In this document: in pieces, positions 10,270-21,551 of the stretch | Layout of the letters: every line of letters begins with the position of its first letter | Numbering within the stretch: position 1 is the first letter of the stretch | NCBI GenBank assembly: GCA_022496205.1 | Contig: WTXD01000014.1 | Coordinates: forward strand, 62,001-126,000 | Direction of reading: 5' to 3' | Source: Gloeopeniophorella convolvens | Lineage: Eukaryota > Basidiomycota > Agaricomycetes > Russulales | DNA: 64,000 bases | Notes under the pieces: model-generated | Database searches by the model: none | The model's input: the letters and a program-made list of their open reading frames with translations, nothing else | Told to the model about the DNA's origin: nothing | Made by a program: the position numbers and the translations under genes

Positions 10270-13216
10270 TTAAGATTCCACAAGTGCACAACGGTCGTAG
10301 TTCCCGTTCTGATTTGCGCCCCACCATTGCGGGAAAAGGTGAGCTTTCCCAGATGCGCCCTGGACAGCAAAAGAGAGAATGAACACCATGACTTGGGTAC
10401 CACCATCCAGAGCCGCGGCCAGGATATAATTGTACTTGGCGAACCAGCGCGGGTAGCGCGTGCGCAGGAACCATTGCGAGAACCAGGCAATGGCGAAGTA
10501 GGACGTGATCGAGGAGTTGATGCCAACACACAACCAGCCAATATAGTAACTTGATAGGGAAGTGCATCAGTCAGAACGTGTTTAGGACACACAGAAGTTA
10601 GGAATGAACACATACCAGATGACAGGCGTGTACAAGTAGTCTGCACGCAGCTTGGGCCACCAACGATGGGCGAGATAGAAGGGGACCGGGACGAAAAGAC
10701 CGAGCACGTATGCCCACGCCACCCACTGGTAGCGTTTCCCATGCGCGAAAAGCTCATGGGCAAGACCTCCCCATGCAATGGCTTGCGAGTTGTATTGCTG
10801 TGGTTGTTGCCCGGACCAGACGTTAGTTCCCTCTACAGAGAGCAAGATCTCGCGCTGGTTATCGATGATCGAATTCATCATAACTATGGAACGGGCAAGT
10901 CAGCGGTGAGGTCAACCTAGGAAGTGGCGGTGAACGTACTGTAATTCAGAATCGAGCCAAACAGCGTCCCAACCATCTGGGCAAGGAAGGCCGCACGTGG
11001 GGGCAGCTTCGTGTCTGATATGATAAGGATCAATGAATGTCATCTCGTTATGGGGTGAGGGACCTACACTGCGCGATTTTCATATCACGAAGGAGAAGCT
11101 GAGCTTGTGTTACGGAGTCTGTACGTGATGTGAGGTTGCTAATTCTGGATCATGCTAAATCGACTCACTGTAACTGAAAAGCACGAAATACATGTTTGCC
11201 ATCGGTTTGCCGGGATGGAGGAATCCACCGATCATTTGCACGAACGGTTGAATGATGAATTGAAGTCCAGTCATAGCATAAAGTGAACCGAAGAACAGCA
11301 CGGAGATCGTCGCGAGGAAGCATGCGACGAGCAGTCCCCACCTACAAGGCAGTTAGGAAGCCGAGTCAGGAGGGACGGCCAGATGACCCACCAGGGAAGT
11401 GTGGAGTGAGTGTTGTAAATAAGCACCATGGCTATAACGAGCGACGCTATAAGGGTCAGGATGTACCAGCTGTTGGGTGCATCGGGATACTTGGAACGTT
11501 ATCAGCGTGGTTCAGAGCGACCCGGAACAGTGAAGATACCTTGAGCATCTCACGATAGTGAGGGTCGATGTCGGCTTCGGGCGGTGGCATCTCACGCACA
11601 CCCTCGTCCTGCCAGAAGCGCCAGTTGAAGTTCGCGGCTGTTTTGCGCAGGTTCGACGGCGTTGCCCATTTCCAGGCCGCAGAGATGTCCTCTCTGTTCC
11701 AGAGTATGATGTGGGTGAATGTAGCAGCCATGCCCAAGTTGGTCGTGAGTAACTGGACAACCCATGTCGCCGAGTAGTATGGCAAGCCCTGTTCAGCCAG
11801 AAGTGTCTTGTCGACTTCGTAGTTGGAATTCAGGATGAGGGTCTGATTGTACTCCGTTCCGTTCTGGTAGAATAACGTTTGCGACAAGAAAGGGAGGCTC
11901 TTGGCGTTCCAGATGTTCTTGTAATATACGCCCACAAAGACGACGCTGGGTAAAATTGCGTGAGCTCCCGGACGTCCCGGATCCACTTTGAAGAGGGCTC
12001 ACATGCACAGGATATAACCGATCAGGTTAGAGAATTGAGCTCGCAAGGGTATAGCGAACGGGTTGTAGCTTCCAGAGATATATTGCCAGTCGAAACAAAT
12101 TGACAAAAGGCCGAGTCCTTCATTGCCATTGGAACCGCCGAAGACCCTGGTAAAGTTCTGCGACTTCTGGTTGGCGAGGCAGAAGACGGAGACTCCGGTG
12201 ACGAGTGGGAACATCCACTCCGGGAAAATCTCCCAAATGAAGATTCTGTGGGACTGGTTGGTTACAGTGTTCTGGGATCACGGGGGGTAGGACCTACACA
12301 GTGAAAGCAACATAAAACAGCCTAAGCCGTTTGGCATTGCCAGACTTATCCTTGAAGAACGCGTCAAACATAGAAATGAGCGGTAGCACCCCAGGGTATA
12401 ACATCTTCGTCGGATATAGCAGGACATCTACAGAGCAAGTCAGGCATTCTGAAGTGGCACAGTAGTGGCTGACAACGTACGTCGCATAAGCCCTCCGATG
12501 CCGTACCCAAGAAGTTGGCTCGAGAACAACAAGAAGATTGATGAAGCACCGCCGGGTGTGATGTTATAGTAGAGGCGCTGCACGGCAAGAACTTCTGTCC
12601 CAAGCGCGGAATTGGCAGCCGCACTGGCCATGATGACAATGAATGCGTTCTCTTTTTTATTGAAAGGACCCTGTTGCGCACTGTCAGCTATCCAATACCC
12701 AAATCGGAAGAACGACCATATGCTCACGGGGTTGAGGTAGCGGAACCAGCCCCACTGCGGAATGAATGTTTCCATAAAGATGCCCAGAACATAAGAGATA
12801 ATGGCCAGGAACATGGTCGATACTAAGACTGTTTGCTGCAGCACTCGTAAGCAAACGCAGTATCATCGAGATGTCGCAGCGACATACTGGTTTGAAATAG
12901 TAGATCTCCGCTGGAGGCGCACGATTTAGTGACTTCCAACGTGGAGGGACACCCGGGACTTACCAAGAACGCCGCCGAAAGCTGCCAATCCAAGCCCAAG
13001 GACGAATGAGCGGAACGAATATGGACTGAGCGACGGATCGTCATCGAGGCTGATAACATGCGTGACCAGATCATGCTCGTTCTGGAGAACCTCCGTGACG
13101 TCCGTGCTAGACGTGGACTCTTCGTCAGTTTTGGCATAGTCGGCCTTCTTGACTGAAATATCTGAGCTCGCGCGCTTTTCGTCCAGAGAGGGGGGAGTAG
13201 AGGTTGGGTCCGACAT
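10270..13216 (-). CDS. OPT-family oligopeptide transporter
   Basis: This multi-exon gene, with introns of about 50-80 bp, encodes a polytopic protein of the oligopeptide transporter (OPT) superfamily, proton-coupled importers of tetra/pentapeptides and glutathione in fungal plasma membranes. The start at 13216 gives a hydrophilic Ser/Thr/Asp-rich N-terminus leading into DDPSLSPYSFRSFVLG, the OPT entry motif. Other family landmarks are FIPQWGWFRYLNP, SQLLGYGIGGLMR, LLYPTKMLYPG, IFPEWMFPLVTGVSVFCLA, TFTHIILWNREDI, HPGKPMANMYFVLFSY and the late WWPKLRADYLYTPVIW segment. The chosen stop follows NYDRCALVES, the usual position shortly after the last helix. Substrate cannot be told from sequence, and close paralogues may transport siderophores or modified peptides. 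Intron borders were checked only at some joins. Confidence 0.9.
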
Positions 13217-14460
13217 AGTCAAACCGTCAAACCGTCAAAGTGGGAGCTGGCGGGGAGGAGCTCGTCAGGAAGGTTCCTTTTCTTAGGCTCCATTATATGG
13301 TCGGGAAGCGAGGCACGGGCTCGCGCGGGCCCCGACAGAACATACAGGAGCATACAGGCTGCTCGTCGAGCCGGAAATTTTGGTCAACTGATAACTCCGT
13401 CGCGAATCATCTCGATGTGGAGGATATATTAGATAGGACAGGAAACGCACGAACGAAAACCAGGTACCGGTGGCGGAATTTGGACAGCCCGTGTGGTCGA
13501 AGCTGTAGGCCCCAAGTGCCTCCACATGCTCGCCATCTGGCGGCGACTAGCGGCGACTCCAAGAAGCACATGGGCGCGTCAAGGGTCCACCCAGGTCCAC
13601 CCAGGTCCACCCGGTTCGTGCATCTTTTTTGCGCCGTAAAACCTGATGCATAACGTTGAGCCTTTCCGACAGCTGAGACACTGCTCTGACTCTAGCTCCT
13701 GGATGAAGGGGACCGAGTTGGCGAGCCGTCAGGGGTAGCAGGTCGAGGATACTGTATTCAATCTAGGCGCCACTGGCGATTCCGATGTCAACTCGCGTGC
13801 GTCAGTGAGTTCGAAGGACCAAACATGATCGACCACTCACTCAGTGGCGAATCCGAATAGCGATAAGACGGAGGCTCGGGCGTCGTCTAAGGTGTTGTGT
13901 CACAGAATTTTGTTGACACGCCACGTACGAGCTACGCCCGAGCCGGGACGAGTGCGACCGATACCCCTTCGGAACGGAAGAAGTCGCAGTCTCCCTTCCC
14001 GAATTATCGCTTATACGTCATGCCAATTGTGCCTGCATGTGTTCGTTGCATGTGCTCGCACTCCCTTCTGTGGGACTGAATATGAGCAGCAGAGAGATAA
14101 GCATCGGACCATCATTGTCCAGAAGATGGGATCATGAGATGCCCAACAATTCTTTGGCGGATCGGTGTGGGGCTCTGTGCCACTAGTCTCCGATAAGCCA
14201 ACCATCACACTGGCTGAGGTGAAGCCCTTCCGAGTGTAGTCATAAATAGATTTTATAGAGACGAAAACCCTATGGCTAGTCGAGGAGCGAAAAGGTCCAG
14301 TCACCCATGGTATTCGAAAAGTCTTCGATATCGAGATGCTACCGCTTCTCGAGAAGATGAACGACTAACATGAGGATGCGAGGATCAACAAACGTACAAC
14401 AGACATATGAGACACAACGGAGCGCATTAAAAGATGACAGATTTAAGCACATAACATAGA
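13217..14460. other. Intergenic, transporter promoter and SNARE 3' end
   Basis: No gene recognised. At about 13585-13615 there is a short direct repeat (GTCCACCCAG three times, slightly degraded). Confidence 0.45.
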
Positions 14461-15162
14461 CTAGTGTGTTGCCTTCACGATGGACACCACTATGATGACA
14501 ATGATGATCACGATGGCAACCCCAATGATAATGCGCATCTATATCGAAGAAATTGAGTGACTGTCAAGGTAGGTGAAAGCGAACAAAGTTATCACCTTCA
14601 TGTCCTTCCACCTTCACACGACAGTCAAGTAAAATTAGCAATCGTTACTACTGGCGGTGCCCACGAAACTTACCACATGTTCTGGATACCGCGTCAGGGT
14701 CAAGAATACTGATCGTCATACAACAGAACTCACCTTCCGGACCCGGTTGGCATTGCGACGGAATCCTTGTGCAGAAACAGCGAGATTGTCTATGAAAAGG
14801 AAGGCTCAGCATCTACGCACGGTCACATCGATTCCTCGAAGTAGGTCTCTGGGCGACGAGGGGGCTGTGAAAGCAAGATGCTAACCTGTCTTGTCTTGCA
14901 GAGAGTCAAGCCGCTCTTGGCGCTCTACGACCTTGGTGATGTTGTCTCTCATAATAGTTACGGTGTCATCAATTTGTGCTTGGATGGCGGCAGTTTTGGG
15001 GTTCGCGCCGTTGCCCCCTGCCCCGGGCGCAGAAGGGTTGGTTGACGAGCCTCCACGCGGAAGGTAAGGGTCATAAGGCTCAGACCTGGGCGCAGCAGAG
15101 AGAAACAGCGTCAGGAGCGAGGTAGACGACAGCTGCGGATGGTGGGCGCAGTGAGCTTACAT
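14461..15162 (-). CDS. SNC1: Synaptobrevin/VAMP-type v-SNARE (SNC1/SNC2-like)
   Basis: Six exons encode a 119-aa tail-anchored R-SNARE that drives fusion of secretory vesicles with the plasma membrane: 15162-15161, 15085-14886, 14789-14734, 14681-14674, 14611-14596 and 14538-14461. The SNARE helix runs from [18 protein letters not shown] through [18 protein letters not shown], with the zero-layer arginine in VERQERLD, then [19 protein letters not shown], and a hydrophobic tail anchor of about 20 residues ([19 protein letters not shown]) before KATH and the stop. The start codon itself is split by an intron (AT|G), giving [13 protein letters not shown]. Two micro-exons of 8 and 16 nt encode NMW/WKDMK. 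All joins keep frame and total 360 nt. Whether the 5' AT exon is correct needs transcript evidence; the rest is firm. Confidence 0.9.
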
Positions 15163-15722
15163 AGCGCTGTCGTGAGGTTCTGTATGCACAAAGCAGGGGG
15201 GTTAAGGGACAACACGGCCGCGATGAGGGGAAGCCGAGTCAAGGATGAGTGAAGCACCGGGCTCACCGTATCTCGGGTTGTGGTAGAGGAGTAGTGGAGG
15301 GTTCGGAAGGGAAACGATGATGCGTACACTTGCCAACACAAACACAGGAACACAGCCGGCTTCGGCCGGCCGATTCACACCGCCCCTCGGAACCCGCCTC
15401 AAACACCGCCACGCCCAGCCCCGTCGGGACACTCGCGAGCCCGTATGGGTCCGCACCTGTCCGCAACTGAGTGGCTTTGCTGCACACAACGCCGAAATTC
15501 ACTCGCTGTCCGGCCTTATGCATTGAGGTAACACAGTGCTATGCACTACACATTCGGCGGACACGATCAGGCCTCTCTGCTTTCTCTAATGTAGTGAGGA
15601 ACGACGCATGGCCCAACGATACCAGAGCGAAGAATGGCTTGCGAGAATCTTAGGAGAAGGTCGGGCGAGCATAATCATGATACATGTGTCGTAGAATACC
15701 ATCGAATGCAGCAAGACCGAAC
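15163..15722. other. Intergenic, SNARE promoter / eL24 3' end
   Basis: No gene recognised. Short overlapping ORFs only. Confidence 0.45.
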
Positions 15723-16348
15723 TCAACGACCTCCCTTTCCGCCCTTTGCCTGCTGCTTAGACACATTTTTCAAGTTGGCCGCGGGAGTGGGGCGCGCCGC
15801 CTGCAAACACAAAGACATGTTAAGTGGGGACCTGCCAGCGCGATGACCCCACGTACCTTGGGCTTCTTCGCCTCCTTCTCCTTCTTCTCTGCCTTTGCCT
15901 TGCTGATAGCTGTGAGTCGCTGCTGCGTCCGCACTTGGGTAGTCTGGTTGCGCTTGGCAGCGATGGCAGCGAGGTCGGCTCCAAAGATGCCGCGCTGGTG
16001 CTTCACTGTCTTGCGTGACCGCTTCTTCGCTACCTCCTCCGTAATACCCTTCTTGTGCATGCGACGGTAGAGAACCGTCCACGCGATCTTTCGGGGATTC
16101 TTGCGCTGCAGGAACAACGACTCATTCTTTGATGCGCCGAAGCGGAAAATCTGCGTCAAATCCGAGTTCATATCCACTATAGTGACCTGTACAGGAACTG
16201 GCACAAACTTTGCTATCGCCGCGGACGAAGAGGCGACCCCTGCTTGGATAGACCTTGTAACCAGTGAAGGAATCAATTTCGAGTTTCTGTTCTCAAGCAA
16301 ATATGATAAGTGCAACTAAAATGGAACGAAGCGCAGTTCACGCACCAT
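15723..16348 (-). CDS. RPL24: 60S ribosomal protein eL24 (RPL24)
   Basis: Exons 16348-16346 (ATG only), 16286-16209, 16150-15857 and 15800-15723 give 150 aa, close to the usual eL24 length. Conserved blocks are [17 protein letters not shown], the [18 protein letters not shown] core, [18 protein letters not shown] and [13 protein letters not shown], followed by a Lys/Ala-rich tail ending GGKGGR. eL24 lies at the subunit interface and forms bridges between 60S and 40S. The first exon is only the start codon, with GTGCGT following directly, the same design as RPS14 in this window. Confidence 0.95.
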
Positions 16349-17201
16349 CTACAGAGCAAAACCAAGCCCAAACAGCCCGTTAGTCACTGCACCACCAAGC
16401 ATTGCCATCCAGAGCCGATACGGTGCATCCACCCCGAAAACGCCAAATTTTTGAGCAATTCGTTGCCCAGCGCGAAAACGAAGTACCACAACTAGCCTCT
16501 GGCAGGAAACGGGCGAGCTCACCTTGAAGAATTGGGGGCCGTTGGGCGATGTATCGACTGGGTGGCTATTGGGTTGACGTGTGGCATTGGCGGGGTCCTA
16601 ACGCCGGAAATCTCCGGTAGTTTCCCATTCAGGCACGACCACACTTGCCGCCGGGCTGCTTAGCTGCTTGCGCTGCAAGTGACACCGTCTCGGCCTCTAA
16701 AATTACGACACGTTCAGCCTTGCCAATGTCAATTCAATTTCAACTTATCACGGGGCATACTTAAGTGTGTATGCAACCGCAGAACGTGGGCGAGCGGAGA
16801 ACGGAGCTAGCTCGCGTGCTACGTGGCCATATGTAGACCCAGAATGAATGTTGACCTCGATCTACATAAAATCCCGTCGCCCACGGACCCTATGTGCACA
16901 CAGCGCGTTGGCTATGTAACGCGTGGAGACCTACGGCTGCAAAGTTCGAAACACGATTATCTTGTTCTTAAGGCCCAAACTGCCGGGTGCGGAGACGGCG
17001 AAGTGGACTGTGGGCGTGATGTCATTGGGGCAGGTGGGAATTAATTACCTCACAAGGGGCAGAGGCGCCCTGGGCAGCAGCGACTGGCATGGGCATGCTG
17101 CAACCCATTACCCGTTAGTTATCTGACATCCCTATAATCTTGCCTGGTGTCCCTCCACACCGCCAACACACACGCTCTTTTCTCTTTTCTTGCATGCCAT
17201 C
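16349..17201. other. Divergent intergenic region, eL24 / KIN4 kinase
   Basis: No gene recognised. The region must contain both promoters. A CT-rich tract (TCTTTTCTCTTTTCTTG) lies immediately upstream of the kinase ATG, typical of fungal 5' leaders. Confidence 0.45.
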
Positions 17202-20200
17202 ATGTCCAAGGCTGCCCACAAGCACGCAGCTTCCCTTGCCCAGAACCAAAAGGCCCAGCTCGCTACCGCGTATAATGAACTTGGCAAAGAACTCTCCTCC
17301 AACAAGATCAAGGTCGTGGGCAACTATACACTTGGCAAGGTCATAGGCGAAGGTACTGTCTCACTTCTAGCCTGCACAATACTTTCTCACTCTCCTACAG
17401 GGGCCTATGGCAAGGTTCGGTTAGGCACACATCGGCTCACTTCCACCCGTGTTGCCGTCAAGCAGATACCCAAGGGACTATCTGCCCAGCTCACCCGGGA
17501 AATCCATCATCATCGTCAACTCCACCACCCCCATATCACGCAACTGTACGAGGTCATCGCGACAGAGGGTTCTATATGGCTGGTCACCGAACTGTGCTCA
17601 GGAGGCGAGTTGTTTGATTACCTTACGGAGAAAGGGAGGTTGGGCGAGGAGGAGACGCGTCGCGTCTTTGGTCAAATATGTCTCGCGGTCAATTACCTGC
17701 ACGAGAAAGGTATCGTACACCGCGACCTCAAGCTGGAGAACGTTCTGTTGGACGAGCGATGTCGGGTCAAACTTGGTGACTTCGGGTTCACCCGCGAGTT
17801 CGATCGCGGGGCATACTTGGAAACGTACTGTGGCACAACAGGGTATGCGGCCCCGGAAATGTTAGAAGGCAAGAAGTATCTTGGGCCAGGTAATGTGCCC
17901 CCTAATTGGCTATCTTCCTTGGCTCACGTCACAGCAGAGGTAGACGTATGGTCGCTCGGTGTCATATTCTACTGTCTTCTGACAGGCGGTTTACCGTTTG
18001 ATGATGATGATGAGTCTGTCATGAGGGCGATGGTGATCAAAGGCGAATTCGACGATCCGGAGTGGCTGTCCGATGGTATGTCAGCACCGTCGGTCCATGA
18101 CCTTCCGCTCACTTGCCATAAGATGTCCGTGATCTGATTCGGAAGGTCCTGCAAAAGGATCCAACCAAGCGAGCTACCATCCCCCAGATACTCGCTCATC
18201 CTTGGTTCACATCCGCGTCATCTCCTGTTGGACCTGTCCCTTCTAGTCACGTCGATGCGACACCACAACCCATTCAGACCCAACCCTCTGCTGCCCCTTC
18301 AGAGTCCTCCGCGACTTCCGAATCTTCATTTCGTTCTGCATCGTCAGAGCTCGACGCGTCTTCGGCAACGACACCCGACGACATATCTCACGAGTCCATG
18401 TCCGATGAAAATCCACACATACATCGCCATCCTAGCCAATCGACTATACGTAAGTCGGTCAAGGTGGACACGAAAATGCAGCCTCACCCCGAAACCGTGA
18501 TGGAAGAAGAACTCCCTCCTCCACTATCTAGGCAATCTTCTGCGCCTCGGTCTCCCGCGGTTAAGGGGCCGCCCGCTCTTCCTACGCGCACTCCCGTGCG
18601 GACCAAGAGGCGTTCAGTGTCTTCGAACCTCTCCGATCCATCTTCCCCGACCCACGAGAACCCTGCGACCCCGCTACCACCTCAGGACTTTGCGTCTCTG
18701 CTAAATGCTCCGGCTCCCATCATTTTCGGAACAGAGTTGGAGCGTGATCTGCTCAACAGCCTCAGCAGTCTCGGCTTTGACACAGGCCAAATTGTGCATT
18801 CAGTTCTCAGCGATGCATGCGATGCTGCCAGCGCTATATGGTGGATGCTCAGGCGACACGCTGAGCGCAAAGCGGTTGGAGACGGCATTTCTGCCCGTCG
18901 CCTTCAGGTTCGGGAATCACGCGAAGCTAACTCAGAACTTCACGGGGCTACAGAGCGGAAGCACTCTTCTCGTCAGGCGACGAATGATCCTGATACGCCT
19001 TCGACGGTGCGCGCGGAGCCACCTCCTTTACTTTCCGCTCGATCCGCTCCTGAGCTGGCCTTCATCCCTGCTACCCCCACGTCTATGAGCCACTCTCGCG
19101 CTGGTACGAAAACTCCCCCGCGTGCAGGATCGCCAAGCCATCCTTTCTTATCGCCGTCTTCGTCGGCCGCTGAGTCTCAGTCCAAGTCCAACCCGTCCAC
19201 TCCCGGGGGAAGCAGCAAGGAGAAAGAGAAGGACAAGAAGGATGGTTCGAAGGGGCGAAGGGAGGGTAAAATGCGCTCTGGTAGCGTCAGCATCATGCAG
19301 CGGGCCACAACTGCTCTTGAGGCTGCAGGTCTTGTTCGCAAGAAGTCCGCGGAGACTGTCAAAGATGATAAGTCCAAGGAAAAGGAGAAAGAAGGCGATA
19401 AGCGTTTCGCTACTGGTGAAGAACCCCGCCATTCCCATGGATCTGGGAAACTTGCCAAAGCACCGCCGCCACGAGACACTCCTGCCCCTGGCACTCCAAC
19501 TCCGGACCATGAAGTTGTCGCCAATCCTGCTGTTCCAAGCTCTCCTTGGGTCATGACTGCTATAAGCAATCCTCCATCCCGAGAACACTCACCCACCCCG
19601 TCGCCGGGAGATACACTCACCTCTTTGCCTCGGATCTCCCCCAAAGAGACGGGACACCATCGCAATCGTGCGAGCCTGCTCTCTGCATTTCGGATGTGGT
19701 TCAACGAAGATCGGAAGGGAAAACGGAAGTCTGGTGCCAACAGCAGCATGTCCCCACACTCCGTCCCTTACGCACATGGCATTGACCAGCGCACACAATC
19801 TTCGTCAGGATTTGGGCGCAGCTCTGTGAAAGTGAAGCGGCGGACGAGTGGCAGTGGTGCGACGTCCCGGAAAGGACACCGGGCCAAGGGTCACTCCATA
19901 TCATCTCATCGATCAAGTAGCGTCAACTCGCGACGGTCATCCACAACCTCTATGGCGCAGATTGTTATGGATTCCCCGCAATTCACCCTCGAACATATGG
20001 TCACCATGTCGAGGCAGCGGAGCGACCCTTCTCGTCGTTCATTCGGCAGCAGGACACCGAATTCCGAGCGAGGAGAATACGTCTCGTCCCGCCCGTCTTC
20101 CGTTCATAGTTATACCGTGGGCAAGCACCGGCACCGCAAGTCGCCGTCCGCGAGCTCGGCGGGCTCCCTTCACCTTGCACGCACTACCTCACCCTATCAT

Positions 20201-21079
20201 CGGAGAGCGGGCTCTGGCTCGTCCACGCGTGTAGTGCGCTCACCTGCCCAAGGTCCCTCACGACCACCTCATATACGCACAAATTCCACCACATCCTCCA
20301 TTCATTCGCTCCCATCTTCACGCCCTGGTTCGTTCTATGAACAATCTGAGAGCGAGGCGCAGCGGACTGGTTCGCCATTCCGTCCTCGTTCTCGCAACAC
20401 ACTAGAGGAGGCCCCGAGGCGTGGAAACGGCCATTCATATGGCAATGCCACTTTTGTCGCTCAGAAGCGACAGACTCCCTTCCAACCTCCGGCGTCCATA
20501 GGCTCCGGCAGCGCGATGAGCCGCTCTAGCTGGAAGAGGTCGTGGGGCCTCGAGCCGCCTGGTTGGCAGACACGCACAGCACTGTTACCTGTCGAGGTGT
20601 TGTCCATCTCCCCTGTGGGTGATGTTCCCGTCCTGCGCGACGTCTTCACCGGGCGGCCATCGTTGAGCCCCGATGACGACGACGAGTGGGTTGATGTTGA
20701 CGATGAGCCTGCTTATGTCGGTGGGCTCGGCCAGACTCCCGCTACGGCCACGTCGTTCTTTAGCGCAAGCAGTGGTGCATCTCCCATCGATCCCACATTT
20801 GGTGGCTACCCTGTAGAAAACCCCATCATTCTCTCTAGTGCGCCTCGCGGGCCTGGCATTGGACGTGCGCAGAAGGGCAAGCGCGCTGGCAAGGGCCCAT
20901 CAGGCCGCACCAAGCCCGGGACACCGCCGATTGGACGCATTTCGCCTCTCCCGAGCGAGGCCAACCTCGAAGCAGTTCCAGAGGCTCGCAGTGGACGTCG
21001 ACAGCTGCCAAACACTCGTCCGGGACCTGCCTTCCGCCACCCTATCCAGGAGGAGGATGAAGATGAGGGGGAAGAATGA
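17202..21079 (+). CDS. KIN4: CAMK-like Ser/Thr protein kinase, KIN4 type, 1245 aa
   Basis: Exons 17202-17352, 17401-17889, 17935-18075 and 18123-21079 give 1245 aa. The kinase domain occupies about residues 45-310: Gly loop VIGEGAYGKV (split by intron 1), VAVK lysine, catalytic loop HRDLKLENVLLD, DFG in LGDFGFTREFD, activation segment YCGTTGYAAPEML, and the WSLGVIFYCLLTGGLPF helix. In yeast, Kin4 delays mitotic exit when the spindle is mispositioned, acting at spindle poles and the bud cortex. A conserved patch near FGTELERDLLNSLSSLGFD, continuing into a helical AIWWMLRRH segment, may be UBA-like. The remaining 800 residues are Ser/Pro/Arg-rich with many RxxS sites and look disordered and heavily phosphorylated. 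The KIN4 label is the common basidiomycete classification; exact orthology with yeast KIN4 is inference. Confidence 0.87.
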
Positions 21080-21551
21080 TCCATCACAATCATCTTTAAG
21101 TCTGTGCGAGTTCCCAAGCCATCATCGGAAGGTCTGTCGTTTGGGCTCGATATAACATCGTCGTGTTCTAGCTTATGGTTCGTTCAGCTATTTTTCTGCG
21201 TCCTGCTCATCTCACTTTCTTTTCTTCATGATTATGCTTCTAGTTCTGTTTTGGTTTATCCGCATCCCCCATACCCACATCCTGGACAGGGAACTAACGC
21301 GAGGGTCGTGTTGTTATTTATGCACACTTTGTATTACACTAGATATACTTGGAAGACTGGATCGGTATCCACTCAGAGATACGTTGTGATGTGTGATATG
21401 TAATGCGCGACGCGTGACGAAATGTGTGACCAACGCGTCAGTCACTTATCACGTGTCGTACAGAGCCTAGCCGCGTCGCGCGAGTCGCGAGTCGTCTTAA
21501 CGCGTAGCCCTTCTCTTCTCCTGTACTCACCTAGTCCTCCAACCCTGGAGG
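21080..21551. other. Intergenic, KIN4 3' region and POL2 promoter
   Basis: No gene seen. Several CGCGT-containing words (ACGCGT-type, resembling the MluI cell-cycle box that binds MBF) cluster at about 21408-21502, upstream of POL2. This is a suggestive site for G1/S control but unproven. Confidence 0.4.

Noticed and set aside
10230..10778. 182-codon minus ORF ending at 10230 as an alternative transporter 3' end
   Set aside because: The transporter frame is the one encoding YNYILAAALDGG and WWGANQNGNYDRCAL, which stops at 10270; this ORF is another frame.
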